Positions 21,201-31,740 of a stretch of 64,000 nt of DNA are shown here, one piece after another (position 1 is the stretch's first letter; each line of letters opens with the position of its first letter). Position numbers and translations under genes: made by a program. Under the pieces are notes generated by a model. The model worked only from the letters and a program-made list of their open reading frames with translations, was not told where the DNA came from and ran no database searches. This DNA comes from Hippopus hippopus. Its lineage: Eukaryota > Mollusca > Bivalvia > Cardiida > Cardiidae. The stretch spans positions 45,075,650-45,139,649 of the forward strand of contig OX328098.1 of NCBI GenBank assembly GCA_946811185.2, read 5' to 3'.

Positions 21201-21365
21201 TCTCCTTTTTTGGAATTTCAAAGACATAAGAACACATGATTACAAATAATGACAGGCTTACCTGTTTTTTGTTTGTTTTTCAGCCGACATTTTCAGAAAC
21301 GGAAGACCAACACAACATTTTCTCGTCGGAGCCATTGGCTCTGAATATGAAGTTTCCTACCCGTG
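18249..21365. mobile_element. 3.1-kb element with about 1.04-kb terminal inverted repeats
   Basis: The left arm (18249-19296) and right arm (20326-21365) are reverse complements along their whole length with scattered differences and small indels. Outer termini read CACGGGTAGG and CCTACCCGTG. TGGGG occurs immediately outside both ends (18244-18248 and 21366-21370), consistent with a 5-bp target duplication. The spacer 19297-20325 has no long ORF; a piece of HP2-like sequence lies at 20077-20160. This is a fold-back or long-TIR non-autonomous transposon, or an inverted segmental duplication; the direct repeat favours the former. Confidence 0.75.
20077..20160 (+). mobile_element. HP2 fragment in the spacer of the 3.1-kb inverted repeat
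   Basis: CCCTTAAAGTGCCTGTCACA and GTGTAGATCAAGATTAAACT match the left half of HP2; the right half is missing. Confidence 0.55.
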
Positions 21366-21405
21366 TGGGGGCCGTCTCAAAATCATGTACTCAATGAAAA
21401 GCTGA

Positions 21406-21580
21406 TTAACCCTTTCCTTGATACATAATTTGACCTGGATTTAGCTTAATCCATATCACAGAAATGTAATACTATATGAAAACCAATTATTGACTGGTGT
21501 TTAGCCATGAAAACATTGTGAAAAAAGGAGAACATTCTCATTCTCATTTTGTCACAAAGTTTTCAATTGTTCTATTATGT
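21406..21580. mobile_element. HP1-like remnant
   Basis: TTAACCCTTTCCTTGATACA left end, then AAAACATTGTGAAAAAAGGA with an imperfect core. Right end not found. Confidence 0.45.
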
Positions 21581-21930
21581 TGATGCATCTAGATGAGTTT
21601 TACACAGCATGAATGAACAAAACATTTGCTTATCATATTTTCTATTCAATATTATAACCCACAACACTTTCAATACTTTATCTATTATTAATATAGCAAA
21701 AATGCCATATAGCTGTTTGTTGAAATGCATATCGAGAACAATGAGTTTACTGTATGAAAAATAATTTTAACATAGCTCCAGATAATCAAATATAAAATGG
21801 TGTATCATATTAACTTTTATAGAACAGACCCATCATCTTTCCATGCTGACTGATCCGAGTCTACATCAGTCACAAAGACCGCAATCAGTTCTGTAACAGA
21901 TGTCAAATAGTCGCTCTTATTTACTTTTAG

Positions 21931-22370
21931 GAGCATGAAGGTGGCATTGTCTCAGCAAAGGTCTTGGACAAACCAAGTGAAAATGCCTTGATTTTAAGAA
22001 ACTCTGTCATAAAGGGATATCATGCATTTCAAATTAGACCACACTTTACTACATCCCCTACCCGTTTACATGTTGAACCTGAATACACTAATATCCATGA
22101 CATTTGTACTTGTTTGGTGTGGTTACCACCACTAAATTCCATTCCCGATAACATACATCGTTCAATAACTGATGAGAAGCGCCAGTGAAAGCTTGAAGAT
22201 GTTGCTGGTTTGCCAATAGGCCATGTTCCACGATTACTATCTGCGTATTTCAGATAAGTATGGAGGATGGTCATGTTTTTGCTGAGGTCACTGGAGATTC
22301 TATTCCAAACTTCTCCCCTTGACCAGAAAAGGATGAAGAAGGCAGGGGTATTGTTTTACCATGTAAATAT
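21931..22370 (+). pseudogene. Decayed repetitive-family ORF (possibly HIRAN-like), with stops
   Basis: After TTTACTTTTAG the plus strand reads EHEGGIVSAKVLDKPSENAL, then KGYHAFQIRPH, VEPEYTNIHDICTC, ending at TGA 22186-22188. A related frame continues as LEDVAGLPIGHVPRLLSAYF with further stops, and AEVTGDSIPNFS can be read in another frame near 22285. The layout (KGYH..F.IRPH, VEPEY, D.AG..IGHVP) resembles a repetitive protein family of bivalve genomes that I think contains a HIRAN-like domain; the family name is from memory and uncertain. Stops and frame changes show it is dead. Confidence 0.45.
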
Positions 22371-22580
22371 ATAATTACTCATCCTGGTATTCATACACAG
22401 TATAACAAATTATAAGAACTATTGATCAATATACCAGAAGAATCTGCAATGGAACTTCTAAAGGTCACTGTATAGAATTACATGTATAGTATTATACATG
22501 TAACGTAATAAATTCGGCTTTGTGGGTAATGTAGACCCTGAACAAGGGTCAGTGTATTCAAGTGAAAAAGTTCTAGTCAT

Positions 22581-22808
22581 TTAGTCCTTTCCCTGTAGCG
22601 CCATTTTAGATTTGACTAACTTAAAAAGTATCTGAATAGAAGAACTGAATATGTAGGCAAATTAAAGTATGGTACTGAGACAGAGTATAAAACATTGTTG
22701 TAAAAGAGGAAGTTGCTAATTACGGGAGATTTCTTATTTTGTCGCAATCTTTTCAAAGTTCTTTGCAACACAGGCTTCAAATGTCATTTGGATGAGGGAA
22801 AGGGTTGA
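22581..22808. mobile_element. HP1-like remnant, strongly diverged
   Basis: CCTTTCCCTG near the left end, AAAACATTGTTGTAAAAGAG core, and AGGGAAAGGGTT at the right end form weak terminal inverted repeats. Confidence 0.4.
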
Positions 22809-22830
22809 GATTTTTGTCAACAACCTTTTT

Positions 22831-24407
22831 AGCTCACCTGAGCACAACGTGCTCAAGGGGAGCTTTTAGGATCACGCTGTGTCCGTCGTGCATCGTGTGG
22901 CGTCAACAATTCTTTAAACATCTTCTTCTCCTAAACCACTGGGCCAATTTGGACCAAACTTGCCTGGAATGTTCCTGGGGAGGTCTTCTTTAAAAATTGT
23001 TTACAAAATTTGATTCCATCAAAAACTCTGGTTGCCATGGCAACCAAATGGAATTTTCCAAGAAATTCTTTAAAAATCTTCTCCTCTGAAACCACTGGTC
23101 AGATTTTGAAATAATTTCAGATATGTTCCTTGGGTGACCCTTTTCAAAAACTGTTTGCGAAATTTTGATCCGTCGAAAAACATGGCCGGGGTGGGGGGGG
23201 GGGGGGGGGGGAAGGGGCTCTTTGCGTCCAGCGGTGTCAACAATTCTTTAAAAATCTTCTCCTCCTAAACCACTAGGCCAATTTGGACCAAACTTAGCTG
23301 GAATGTTCCTTGGAAGGTCCTTTTTAAAAACTGTTCACAAAATTTGATTCCATCAAAAACTCTGGTTGCCATGGCAACCAAATGGAATTTTCCAAGAAAC
23401 CCTTTAAAAATCTTCTCCTCTGAAACCGCTGGTCAGATTTTGAAATAATTTCACTGATATGTTCCTTGGGTGACCCTTTTCAAAATTTGTTCGCGAAATT
23501 TTGATCCGTCGAAAAACATGGCCGTGGTGGGTGGAGGGGGGCGTCTTTGCACTGTATGGACTTAAAGAAATTCTTTGAAATTCTTCTTCTCTTAAAGCAC
23601 TTTTCAGATTTTCAAATATTTTCACAGAAATGTTCCTTGGGTGCCCCTTTTGAAAATTTGTTTGCGAAATGTTGATCTGTCAAGAAACATGGCTGTGGTG
23701 GGTGGGGACTATTTGCACTATACGGACATGAAGAAATTCTTAAAAAATTTTCTCCTCTGAAACCACTTGTCAGATTTTGAAGTTATTTCACAGAAATGAT
23801 CCTAATATTATACCCCTTATTTAGCTTAGCTGTTTTCAAAGAAAACATCGAGGTATTGATATAGCCCTGTTGTCGTCATCTGCGTTGTTGTCGTTGTGCA
23901 AAAACTTTGACATTTTGTTATATCTCAGCTTCCACTCAACACATGTACTTGAAACTCGGAATAATTGTTCACCAGTAAAAAAGCAACCCATACAACAAGG
24001 GCAGGTAACTCCAAAATTGTTTTGTCCAAATTATGCCCCTTTTGCTACTTGGAATTTTAACTTACTATCCAGCAACCAACAGCCAATCATTGGCACCCTC
24101 ATGAGGTGCTCTTGTTCAACTTAATATTTTTAGCCACTATCGGGCATGTGCTCTTGTTCAAGAAATGGTCTTTGGGTGACCTATCCGAAAATTTATTTGC
24201 AGAATTCTGATTCGTCAAAAACATGGCTGTGGTGATGATCGTAGGGGTGGTGACAGATTTTGAAATGATTTTTACAGGTGACCTTTTCATAATTGCTTGG
24301 CAAAATAATGATTTTGTTTCCAAAATTTCAATACTTTAAAAAAAGTTGGTTATGGTCCTCTCAAAAATTCAGGTGAGCGATCCAGGGCCATCTTGGCCCT
24401 CTTGTTT
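22831..24407 (+). mobile_element. AGCTCACCTGAGC element with 335-bp internal repeats
   Basis: Starts with the hairpin AGCTCACCTGAGCACAACGT...GCTCAAGGGGAGCT and ends with CAGGTGAGCGATCCAGGGCC...CTCTTGTTT. Inside, a block beginning CAACAATTCTTTAAA recurs at 22905 and 23240; shorter related blocks follow to about 23790. A different repeat (23850-24125) is nested. The terminal hairpin and the palindromic GGGCCATCTTGGCCC just before CTCTTG recall Helitron-like ends, but this assignment is inferred. Confidence 0.6.
23850..24125 (+). repeat. Dispersed repeat nested in the 22.8-kb element
   Basis: Contains ACTTTGACATTTTGTTATAT and GGCACCCTCATGAGGTGCTC followed by TTGTTCAAC. Related in reverse to 34310-34640, which carries GAGCACTGCACGTGGGTGCC. 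Confidence 0.5.
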
Positions 24408-24614
24408 ACTTTACAAGACCAATACTGTATTACTAAGTTTGTGTTGCAGCGTTTGCACACGAATGTTATACTGAAGTTTGTTTGCTGTTCAGTGTACTTG
24501 TAGTATGGCATGATTTAACCGAGACATTTGGATATTTTATTAACTTGGTTCAGTATTCAAATCATTTTCAAAATATTAAAACAACCAGGCTATCTCATAA
24601 CACCTCCCTTGACA

Positions 24615-24858
24615 TTTATATGTTCCAAACAATCTCATATTTTAAAGTGTCTGACACAAATCTCTTTTTTAAAATATTGTGGAAAAAGGAAAGATTGCTT
24701 GTCACGAAATTGCTTGTGACAAGCATTTTCTCTTTCCCCACACTATTTTCTACAATACAAGTTAAAATTAAAAGCTCATTTAACCACTTTTATATTTTCG
24801 TCAGCAGACGCTTTCAACTTAAAAGAGTCTACAAAATCTCATTTGGTGGAGAATTATA
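24615..24858 (-). mobile_element. HP1 hairpin MITE, diverged
   Basis: AAAATATTGTGGAAAAAGGA and GACAAGCATTTTCTCTTTCC form the core; right end TTTGGTGGAGAATTATAAC. Confidence 0.6.
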
Positions 24859-25589
24859 ACAAAAAAGCCATTGAAGCTTAAAAAAAACAACACCGAAATT
24901 TTACTTGTCTCTGGCTAATCTTGCCAGACAATAGAACATTACATAACTTTAATTTACATTACTGTTCGTGTAGAACACAGGGATGTTTTACATGGTTGGC
25001 TTGTAGCTGGCGATTTCTTTATTGGTTGTGATCTAAAATGAAAATGTGTGAACCACAACTGTTTTATTCTTCTAATACAATCACAATTACCAGATGTTGT
25101 TGTTAAATAATCTTGATTGGATCAATTCCTCTTGGTTTGACAGCGTAGACAGGTAAAATTAAGTTTGAGTCGATCCCCAGACTCGTGATATCACGTGATC
25201 CGCTATTGGTCAAGTTTATCTGGTAATGGTACATTTACAGGCATTAAATAGACAACTGTGATAATCGACGCATATCTTGATACACCCAGAAAGCAATATG
25301 TATGAATAATTGAAACTCTCTTGTAGTAATTTAAAGTTCAATATGAAGAGAAATGCTGATAAGTAAACTCACTAGCGGTAGCAATGCCCCTTTTTCCTAT
25401 TTGTTTTTCATTTTGTTGAAAAGTGAAATTTTCACTTAAGTTTTCATAAATTTTTCAAGATTAGATGGTAATCCAAAACACTGTTGGAAACGGAGCAGTA
25501 ATTAACCCATTGCTGCTGAAAATGATACAGTTTTGAGTTATGGGGTAACGCTTAAAAAGCCCTACAAATTACCAATTAGGGGTTTAATG
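24859..25589. other. No gene recognised
   Basis: AT-rich, no repeat family identified, no supported exon. Confidence 0.4.
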
Positions 25590-25765
25590 AATCTCGGTAA
25601 TGCATTTTAACAAGCAAGTCATAACATAATTATGGATCCTTAAAATCCATTTTGTATAACAACAGACTGAATCATGAGGTTAGAGTCATCTATGGACATA
25701 CAGAAAATTTATTAGCGACAGAAATTTTCGATCCATGTCAGACTGTGCAGGACAAGATGGACTGA
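25590..25765 (-). mobile_element. AP1 palindromic element, partial
   Basis: ACAAGCAAGTCATAACATAA, ATGGATCCTTAAAATCC and GATCCATGTCAGACTGTGCA correspond to the reversed right half and centre of AP1. Confidence 0.6.
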
Positions 25766-26033
25766 TACAATGCAGACGCATTCAATCCCTTTTTCACAGA
25801 GTGCAGATCATATTCATATGGTGTGAATGCGTGCCCTGGGTTATAGATTAGCAGCAGCAAGACTTATATTGGTGTCCTTATTGTGTCAGTATATTTTTAT
25901 AGGCCCACAGGGGCCCGCCGAATAGACATGCCCACATTTTTTACCAATCCTAAATTAATATTCAATTTAATTTGAGTATATCAATCTCAAGAAGTAGGTC
26001 AAAAGCCAGCGTTTTCAGCCATGCTGAAAACAA

Positions 26034-26092
26034 GGAGGGAAGTGTATTCAAAAGTGATCTGCTTGATGACAGAAAAAGGATATCTGCCTTTG
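26034..26092 (+). CDS. Possible internal exon, low support
   Basis: Preceded by GCGTTTTCAG and open in two frames; one frame (MLKTRREVYSKVICLMTEKG) would match the phase left by the 25-nt candidate exon at 13.9 kb and ends at TTTG|GTAATG, while another reads HAENKEGSVFKSDLLDDRKR and on. Without homology neither frame can be chosen, and it may be chance. Confidence 0.2.
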
Positions 26093-26294
26093 GTAATGTT
26101 AACCTCCGGAAAGTTGAGGACAGATAACGTAGCTGTTTTTACAAATATGGTAGATTATAGATCACACCACACAATCCTCATGGTGTATAATCTTAGATCT
26201 ACACTGTGTTAGATGGTGAAATGTTGTATTTAAACAACCTTCAAATTGCATTGTCTCAATCATTGAATTGACTAGACACTTGAGATGTCTTTCC

Positions 26295-26499
26295 CAACTA
26301 TACTTGCCTTTGTGGCTAGTTTAGGTCAAGATCAACTGCGCATCTGCACAAAATGTGCAGTCTGATCTTTGATCTGTGCTATTCACTTTGCCAAGGCAGT
26401 CTTGACAACAGCAACCTTGACATAACTATATGCTTGTAGCATTTAATAGCCTCTTGTTTTCTAGAATGGAGAGGTCTGTTACAGCGCTCTGAGGGTTAA
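26295..26499 (+). mobile_element. HP2 element, diverged
   Basis: Core TGTGCAGTCTGATCTTTGAT with an imperfect left arm; right end GAGGGTTAA at 26493-26499. Confidence 0.6.
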
Positions 26500-26518
26500 C
26501 CTTTGTAACAGCTATCCG

Positions 26519-26728
26519 ACCCTTTACCAAACCATTCTTTGTCTCAACAACCCTGAGGAATAAAGTGTTTGACAATATTGTAGGAGAACTAGAATTTTCT
26601 CCTTTTCCCAATTATGTTTTCTACCCTGTAAGAGAACTACAGCTCATCGGTACCATTTTGCAATTCATCATCTGCGTGTAAATTGTAATTTTGAAGAATC
26701 AAGAATTTGTTGTTTGTGAAAGGGTTAA
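26519..26728 (-). mobile_element. HP1 hairpin MITE, diverged
   Basis: CCCTTTACCAAACCATTC left end, GAATTTTCTCCTTTTCCC right core arm only, GTGAAAGGGTTAA right end. Confidence 0.65.
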
Positions 26729-26894
26729 ACAGAATTCAAAGTCATTGAAAGGTGGCTGCACTTGTTGCTGTCCTTGCACTTAAAAATTCTGTCACCTTTT
26801 TTACACACAACTTTCATTCAAAGCTACGGACAGCTCTGCAAAGTAAAACAACAGTTGAAACAATGTTAAGTAACAAAAAAAAAGAGCTACACAT

Positions 26895-27190
26895 ATATTT
26901 TGTAGCAATGGCCAACCCCAAAAGCTAAGGTGGTAGAGCATGAGACTTGTGAACGTCAAATCTGTGGCCACTAGAGGGAATCGATTTGAACCCCCTTGGC
27001 TGACCACCTGAAATAACTATAATAGTCTTTCGTATGAGATGTTAAAGCAAGATCCCCTGTGACGATGCACTGAACCAGATATAACTTAGGATGGCTTTTG
27101 TCTTGTATCCTCTATATACCCCATTAACAAAACTGATGGTCTTCAGGGGACATAACCCATATGCGCAACCGATAGTAAATATCAATAAAC
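26895..27190 (+). mobile_element. tRNA-derived SINE
   Basis: A tRNA-like head is visible: GCTAAGGTGGTAGAGCATGA (A-box) and GATTTGAACCC (B-box) about 50 bp later, followed by a non-tRNA body (GATGCACTGAACCAGATATA). The promoter is internal, for RNA polymerase III. It is not a tRNA gene because the body lacks arm complementarity. Confidence 0.6.
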
Positions 27191-27640
27191 GAAAATCAAG
27201 CAAACAAATACCTGAAAAAGTGGCTCAGTAGTTATCACATATTTACCCTGTTATTATAGAACTTGTTGTCTAAACATTTTGGATGTTATTGAAATTCTAA
27301 ACTTCAAGACCATAGGCATTTGACTGGCTGAGGTAAAATGTCTCAGTAAATCAAACAGGTACATGTACATGTAGGTTCAGAATTCAAAATTAGAACATGA
27401 ATAGAATGGTTTGTGAATACTGCCTCTGTTTTTGAAACAAAAACTAGCTGTCATTTCCTGTCATTCTGTTAAAGGTTAAGAGAACAGACCAGCACTGGTT
27501 TAAGTTCAATTTCTTTCCTGTCTGATTTGCTGTGAAAAGTGGAACAGGGACAATAGGCAGATGTAAAGTGCAAGATAAAAAGCATTTAGTATGATACAAG
27601 ACTTTCTTGAAAACAAATCAAATAGACATGACAAACTTCA
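27191..27640. other. No gene recognised
   Basis: Downstream flank of the minus-strand gene ending near 27640; no further exon or repeat recognised. Confidence 0.4.
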
Positions 27641-27654
27641 CACACAATTACAAC

Positions 27655-27660
27655 TTTATT
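27655..27660 (-). terminator. Polyadenylation signal of the minus-strand multi-exon gene
   Basis: TTTATT on the plus strand is AATAAA on the minus strand, 45 bp after the stop codon at 27705-27707, followed by GTTGTAATTGTGTGTG. Confidence 0.65.
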
Positions 27661-27704
27661 ACTTCTTCGTGACAAAACAAAAAGCTAGACTCATTTGTGC
27701 CGTT

Positions 27705-27777
27705 TTACATGTTACTGGAAGTTTTCTTCTGCTTCCTGGCATTTTCCATTTCCCTCTTGGTCTTTAAAAGCATCTTA
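27705..27777 (-). CDS. Unrecognised minus-strand gene, last coding exon
   Basis: Acceptor TGTATTTTTCAG (minus strand), then one base finishing a codon, then KMLLKTKREMENARKQKKTS and a short tail before TAA at 27705-27707. It is highly basic. The two bases left at the end of the 28676-28801 exon plus this one base keep the frame, so the join is well supported. The whole protein, from the visible exons, is charged, Ser/Asn-rich and largely disordered with a basic coiled C-terminus, which suggests a nuclear or scaffold protein, but no family is recognised. Confidence 0.7.
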
Positions 27778-27844
27778 CTGAAAAATACAATTAAAAAGGT
27801 CACAATGCATGATCAGATGAGCCTAGGTGAATTTCTATCACCAC

Positions 27845-28060
27845 ATAACCCTTAAAGCCCCTTTCACGACTATAGTTGCCTTTGCAGCCAGTGTAGATCA
27901 AGATCAGACAAAATGCAGTCTCATCTCTGATCTGCACTATCTGCTTTGGTGAGACAATCTGGTCACCAACTTTAAAACTGCAGTTTTTTAGGTTGTGTCT
28001 TTAAACTGAAAATATTTGCTGTCCCAGTTTTCTGCACACCTAGAATTAAAATGGATATTT
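27845..28060 (+). mobile_element. HP2 element, diverged
   Basis: AACCCTTAAAGCCCCTTTCA left end, GTGTAGATCAAGATCAGACA core; the right half has decayed. Confidence 0.6.
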
Positions 28061-28193
28061 TTTGCCCTTGTTTAGAACAACTTCTATTAACAATGTCAAA
28101 AACTATGCCCATTGTTTTCTGTATCATTCTAAAAGGTATTTTCTATCTTTCAAATATTCTTTCTTTAAAAGGTAACTACTCACAGGCTCATAT

Positions 28194-28411
28194 TTAACCT
28201 TTAATATGCCTTTCACAATTAATGTTGCTTTGATGCCAGTGTAGATCAAGATCAGACTAAGATGTAAGAAAACATGTAATCTGTATTTTTATCAGCCCCA
28301 TCCACTTTGCCGAGACATTATGGACAAGAGCAACTTGAAATTGCAATTAACCTGAGTCTTGGCTCTAGACAGAAATTTGTTCTTTGGGTAAATTCAGTGA
28401 CTGAAGGTTAA
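28194..28411 (+). mobile_element. HP2 element, diverged
   Basis: TTAACCTTTAATATGCCTTT left end and GAAGGTTAA right end are TTAA-flanked; core GTGTAGATCAAGATCAGACT has lost its reverse arm. Confidence 0.6.
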
Positions 28412-28426
28412 TATTTATTCAAACAG

Positions 28427-28643
28427 TTAACACTTTACACAACAATCCCATGACTACATGCACCTTGTAGAAGAAGACCTATGAAAACATTTTGGAGAAA
28501 GGAGAAAATGCTGGTAACCAGCACTTTATCCCTTTCCCACAATGTTTTCTATCCTTTCAAAAACACACCCCATCATTTGAAATGTTGTCTTTTAATGCTT
28601 TAAATATGAACTTGTCTAAAATTTTGTTGTCTGATAAAGATTG
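28427..28643 (-). mobile_element. HP1 hairpin MITE in the last intron of the minus-strand gene
   Basis: TTAACACTTTACACAACAAT left end and GGAGAAAATGCTGGTAACCA core. It ends only about 30 bp from the exon at 28676. Confidence 0.7.
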
Positions 28644-28675
28644 ATGTAAAAGTGAATTTGAGAAAGTTATATTAC

Positions 28676-28801
28676 TTGAGTTGTGACAGTTCTTTGATAA
28701 AGCCAGCCATAATTGCAGAGCCATCCTCTACTGGCATATATTTACTGCTAGCTATCACAGACTGATCTGCGTCCTGACACACCTGGACTGGTTCATTTGG
28801 A
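28676..28801 (-). CDS. Unrecognised minus-strand gene, penultimate coding exon
   Basis: Acceptor TTTTTGTGATAG, one base completing a codon, then PNEPVQVCQDADQSVIASSK and on to FIKELSQL, ending at CAA|GTAATA. It is 126 bp long with incoming and outgoing phases that match both neighbours. Without splicing, the frame would stop at 28672-28674, so the basic last exon is added only when this donor is used. This could be a natural retained-intron isoform. Confidence 0.7.
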
Positions 28802-28820
28802 CTATCACAAAAATATAAAT

Positions 28821-29070
28821 GAGCCATTACTTTGTGAAAAGGGGGTTTAATGCATCTGCCAAAAGTATCAACCCAGGTCAGCCTGCGCGGGCTAACTGTG
28901 GTCAAAACGTTTTGCTTTTAGTCAATTTTCTGCATGCTGAAGGACCATTCTACCTGATTTAGTTAGTTGTTAGACAAAGAGTATTTTATGGATCTATACT
29001 TGTGTGATGAATTGCTTGTTATAATGCATTTGGAGATACATTAAAGCCCCTTTTGCCAGGGCATGGGCAT
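28821..29070 (+). mobile_element. AP1 palindromic element, nearly complete reference copy
   Basis: Ends are inverted repeats: GAGCCATTACTTTGTGAAAA...GGGTTTAATGCAT on the left and ATGCATTTGG...TTAAAGCCCCTTTTGCCAGG on the right. The centre contains GTCAGCCTGCGCGGGCTAAC. It lies in the intron upstream of exon 28676-28801. Confidence 0.7.
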
Positions 29071-29230
29071 GACTTAGTTACAGTAAAACCTGTTTTTATG
29101 GCCACCTATATTAAGTAAGCAATAGGGACGAGACATGTAAATACCCCTGTGAAGAAAAGAAACATGTCTTCTTTAAAAAGACCTTGTGCTTGCAATCATC
29201 TGTTCTAAGCATGCTTATTTTCATCGTCCC

Positions 29231-29460
29231 TGGACCCTTTACCAGACCGCAAAATTTTAGCCTTGCCCAAAACTGAAAGCATTTGCAGACAACAATTTCA
29301 ATGTGGCTCAAATGGTGCCATTTTTCTTTGATAGGGTAGAAAATATTTTGGGAAAAGGAGAAAATGCTGGTTACCAGCATTTTCTCCTTTTCCCACAATG
29401 TTTTTGAAAGGCTTCTTTCCGAGAGTCATTCAAAGTAGGCACTGTGCAGTAAAGGGTTTA
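29231..29460 (+). mobile_element. HP1 hairpin MITE, well preserved
   Basis: ACCCTTTACCAGACCGCAAA left end; perfect core with GGGAAAAGGAGAAAATGCTG and its complement around GGTTACC; right end GCAGTAAAGGGTTTA. Confidence 0.85.
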
Positions 29461-29529
29461 CCTTTAATAAAAAAAGTGTTTGCTTAATACAATTTGGACT
29501 GATATTTTACTTTTCAAATCCTTTCATAC

Positions 29530-29830
29530 CTAGTCAGGGTAGGTCAGTAGGTAGCACACAGGACTTGAGAACAGGTGGTTTCTAATTCGAATCCTTTGCT
29601 CAGCCAACTTCTTTCCAAGGACTGATGATAGTCATTGCAACAGGATTCAATCCTCTCTCACCCCTGATCAATGTTTCAATGATGGTTATGTGGGAAACCA
29701 GCCAGTGGCTTGGGATGAATATTGTGTGAGGTACTGGTAACAGAAACTCCAGGAAAGCATGAATAAGTGCGCTGGATGCCATGATATAAATTAAATCATG
29801 TTGAAAAAGTCGTTAAACACAATCAATCAA
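29530..29830 (+). mobile_element. tRNA-derived SINE, full length
   Basis: tRNA-like head (GGTCAGTAGGTAGCACACAG, TTCGAATCC), body (GACTGATGATAGTCATTGCA, AACCAGCCAGTGGCTTGGGA, ACAGAAACTCCAGGAAAGCA), and tail ATCATGTTGAAAAAGTCGTT with CAATCAATCAATC repeats. Same family as 53838-54125. Confidence 0.75.
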
Positions 29831-30355
29831 TCAAGCAAGCAATTAATCAAATCCTTCGACTAGCTAAGAAAACTATATATATACAAAACTAATAAATTCT
29901 ATTGTAAGATTTTATACATGTATAAAATTGAAACTGAATTGCATAATTACTTGTAATCAAATTTTTCTCTGTAGTATAAAGCCAAAATTTAATTTCACAA
30001 TCAGTAACTGACTTGATAGCAAGATGTCTACAACAGGCAACCAAAAGTTTTAATCTTACTTTTGGGTAAAGCTTTTATTTGGATAACTCTAGATGAAAAA
30101 TTAATTAATTGATGTTTAGTTATTACTAAAAGAAATAAACCAACCACATATATGGTACAGAGGTCGAGATAAGTAGAGTTACAGTATTCAAATACTAACA
30201 AAACCCTATTTCTTTGCTAAAACCTATGTTGAGGGTACTCATTAGAAATGGTCCAATGATACCCACACAACAGATCTTAATGAGGATCAACAAGGACATT
30301 ACTCATTGAATCCAAAGTATTCCCTTTATTTGCACCTCACATATTACTAGGTAGA
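29831..30355. other. Intron sequence, nothing recognised
   Basis: AT-rich part of the intron between exons 28676-28801 and 30363-31460. Confidence 0.4.
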
Positions 30356-30362
30356 CTTTTAC

Positions 30363-31460
30363 CTGATCTCTTCAGGGAACTGTGACATCCAGTCTACATC
30401 ACAGAGTTGTGTGTCAGTAATGTCTTTGGCCTGTCTATTGTCCATATGTATATTATCTGCCCCTGGTATATATGCTGAAGCCACCCCTGGTTTACTGATC
30501 CTTTGTTTTAACTCAAGTTCACTGACTTCACCTTTGTCAAACAAACAATCTACTAAAGGATGATTTGAGGATGGTCCCAAGTTACATGTAGGTTTATCTT
30601 CCTTGTCCAAATCTTCCATTCTTTCAAAGCAAGGGTTAAGATTTTCTGCTTCAATTTTCACGTATGGAAATGTATGAATTTCATCTGGCACCATGTGAAT
30701 TTCTGTTGTATTTATTAAACAACTCACATCAGATGTGTGACATGCGTTTACTGCTGACTGATCATTAATTTTGAAGTCATTCTTGCTTGCCCTGTTCTGA
30801 TTTTCATAAGAATCATTCTCATGTTTTTTGTTGGTATGAGGAAAAAAATCCCACATTTTTTCTGAAACCTCACAAGACATGTTTATGATTTTATCTCCCC
30901 CTTTGCATAGATTTTTTAGATTTTTCTTATCAATACTTGGGCTTACACAAGTGGTTTCTGTATGATTTTTTCCTGGTAAATTAAGTTCATCAGAAACATT
31001 AGTGTTATTCTGGCATCTGGCTGCTAAATCTATGGGTTTTTTGACTTGACTAGAACTGTTGGCCACAAACTGACAAGTTGGACCATCTCCTGATGAAGGG
31101 GAAGACCTGATTGTATGTACATCTTGGTTGTTATGACAGGTATATCCACAGCTATTGTTATCATTTATATCATTATCATCAACATCATCCGTAGTTAAAT
31201 CATTTCCTTTATCTATCCCTTGTTTTAGACTTTTTTCGAGACATTGTTTCCCACACTTCTTTGTTTGAAGCATACCATCTTGATTTGCTAGGTCTTCAAT
31301 AGCTTCCTTTCTTGACTTATCTTGTCCTTCAAAAGTTTTAATAGACAGTGCTTTTTGAATGCTCTGAACATCATTCCCTCTTTGTACCTTTGCAGCTGAT
31401 AGTTCTTCCATCTCAATCTGTAATTCAATGTTGTTATCAATGGTCACAGCATCTTCATTC
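30363..31460 (-). CDS. Unrecognised minus-strand gene, long central exon (366 codons)
   Basis: Bounded on the minus strand by TTTTATTAAAAAG acceptor and ATCAG|GTAAAAG donor, 1098 bp and open throughout. The product begins NEDAVTIDNNIELQIEMEEL, is rich in Asp, Asn, Ser and Lys, contains a DDVDDNDINDNN acidic run, and ends DVDWMSQFPEEI. Cysteines are scattered without a zinc-finger spacing. It reads as a long disordered acidic region. The first base completes the codon left by exon 32600-32689, and the last two bases are completed by exon 28676-28801. No domain is recognised; a nuclear regulatory role is only a guess. Confidence 0.75.
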
Positions 31461-31547
31461 CTTTTTAATAAAATATAAAAAACAAGTGAGCAATTCAGTT
31501 TTACTGTTAAATATAATTGACTTTCACTACTACATGTAACATAAAGA

Positions 31548-31740
31548 ACCTTTTGTAGACAGTGTAGATCAAAATTAGACTGCATAAAATGTAAGGTCCG
31601 ATCTTTGATCTACGCTGTTCGTCCTTCTTTGCTTTGGCAAAAAGAGTCATTTCATTTGCTGTGAGAATCCATTTAAAGTTTAATGGACATTTGCAGCCAG
31701 GTCTACTTCAAAGGATGTTTTAGACAGGATATCTAAAAAT
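31548..31740 (+). mobile_element. HP2 element, diverged, at the 5' edge of the long exon
   Basis: CAGTGTAGATCAAAATTAGA and CCGATCTTTGATCTACGCTG form the core palindrome. Confidence 0.55.

Noticed and set aside
26895..26985. tRNA gene
   Set aside because: A- and B-box-like motifs are present but the cloverleaf arms do not pair and a SINE body follows.
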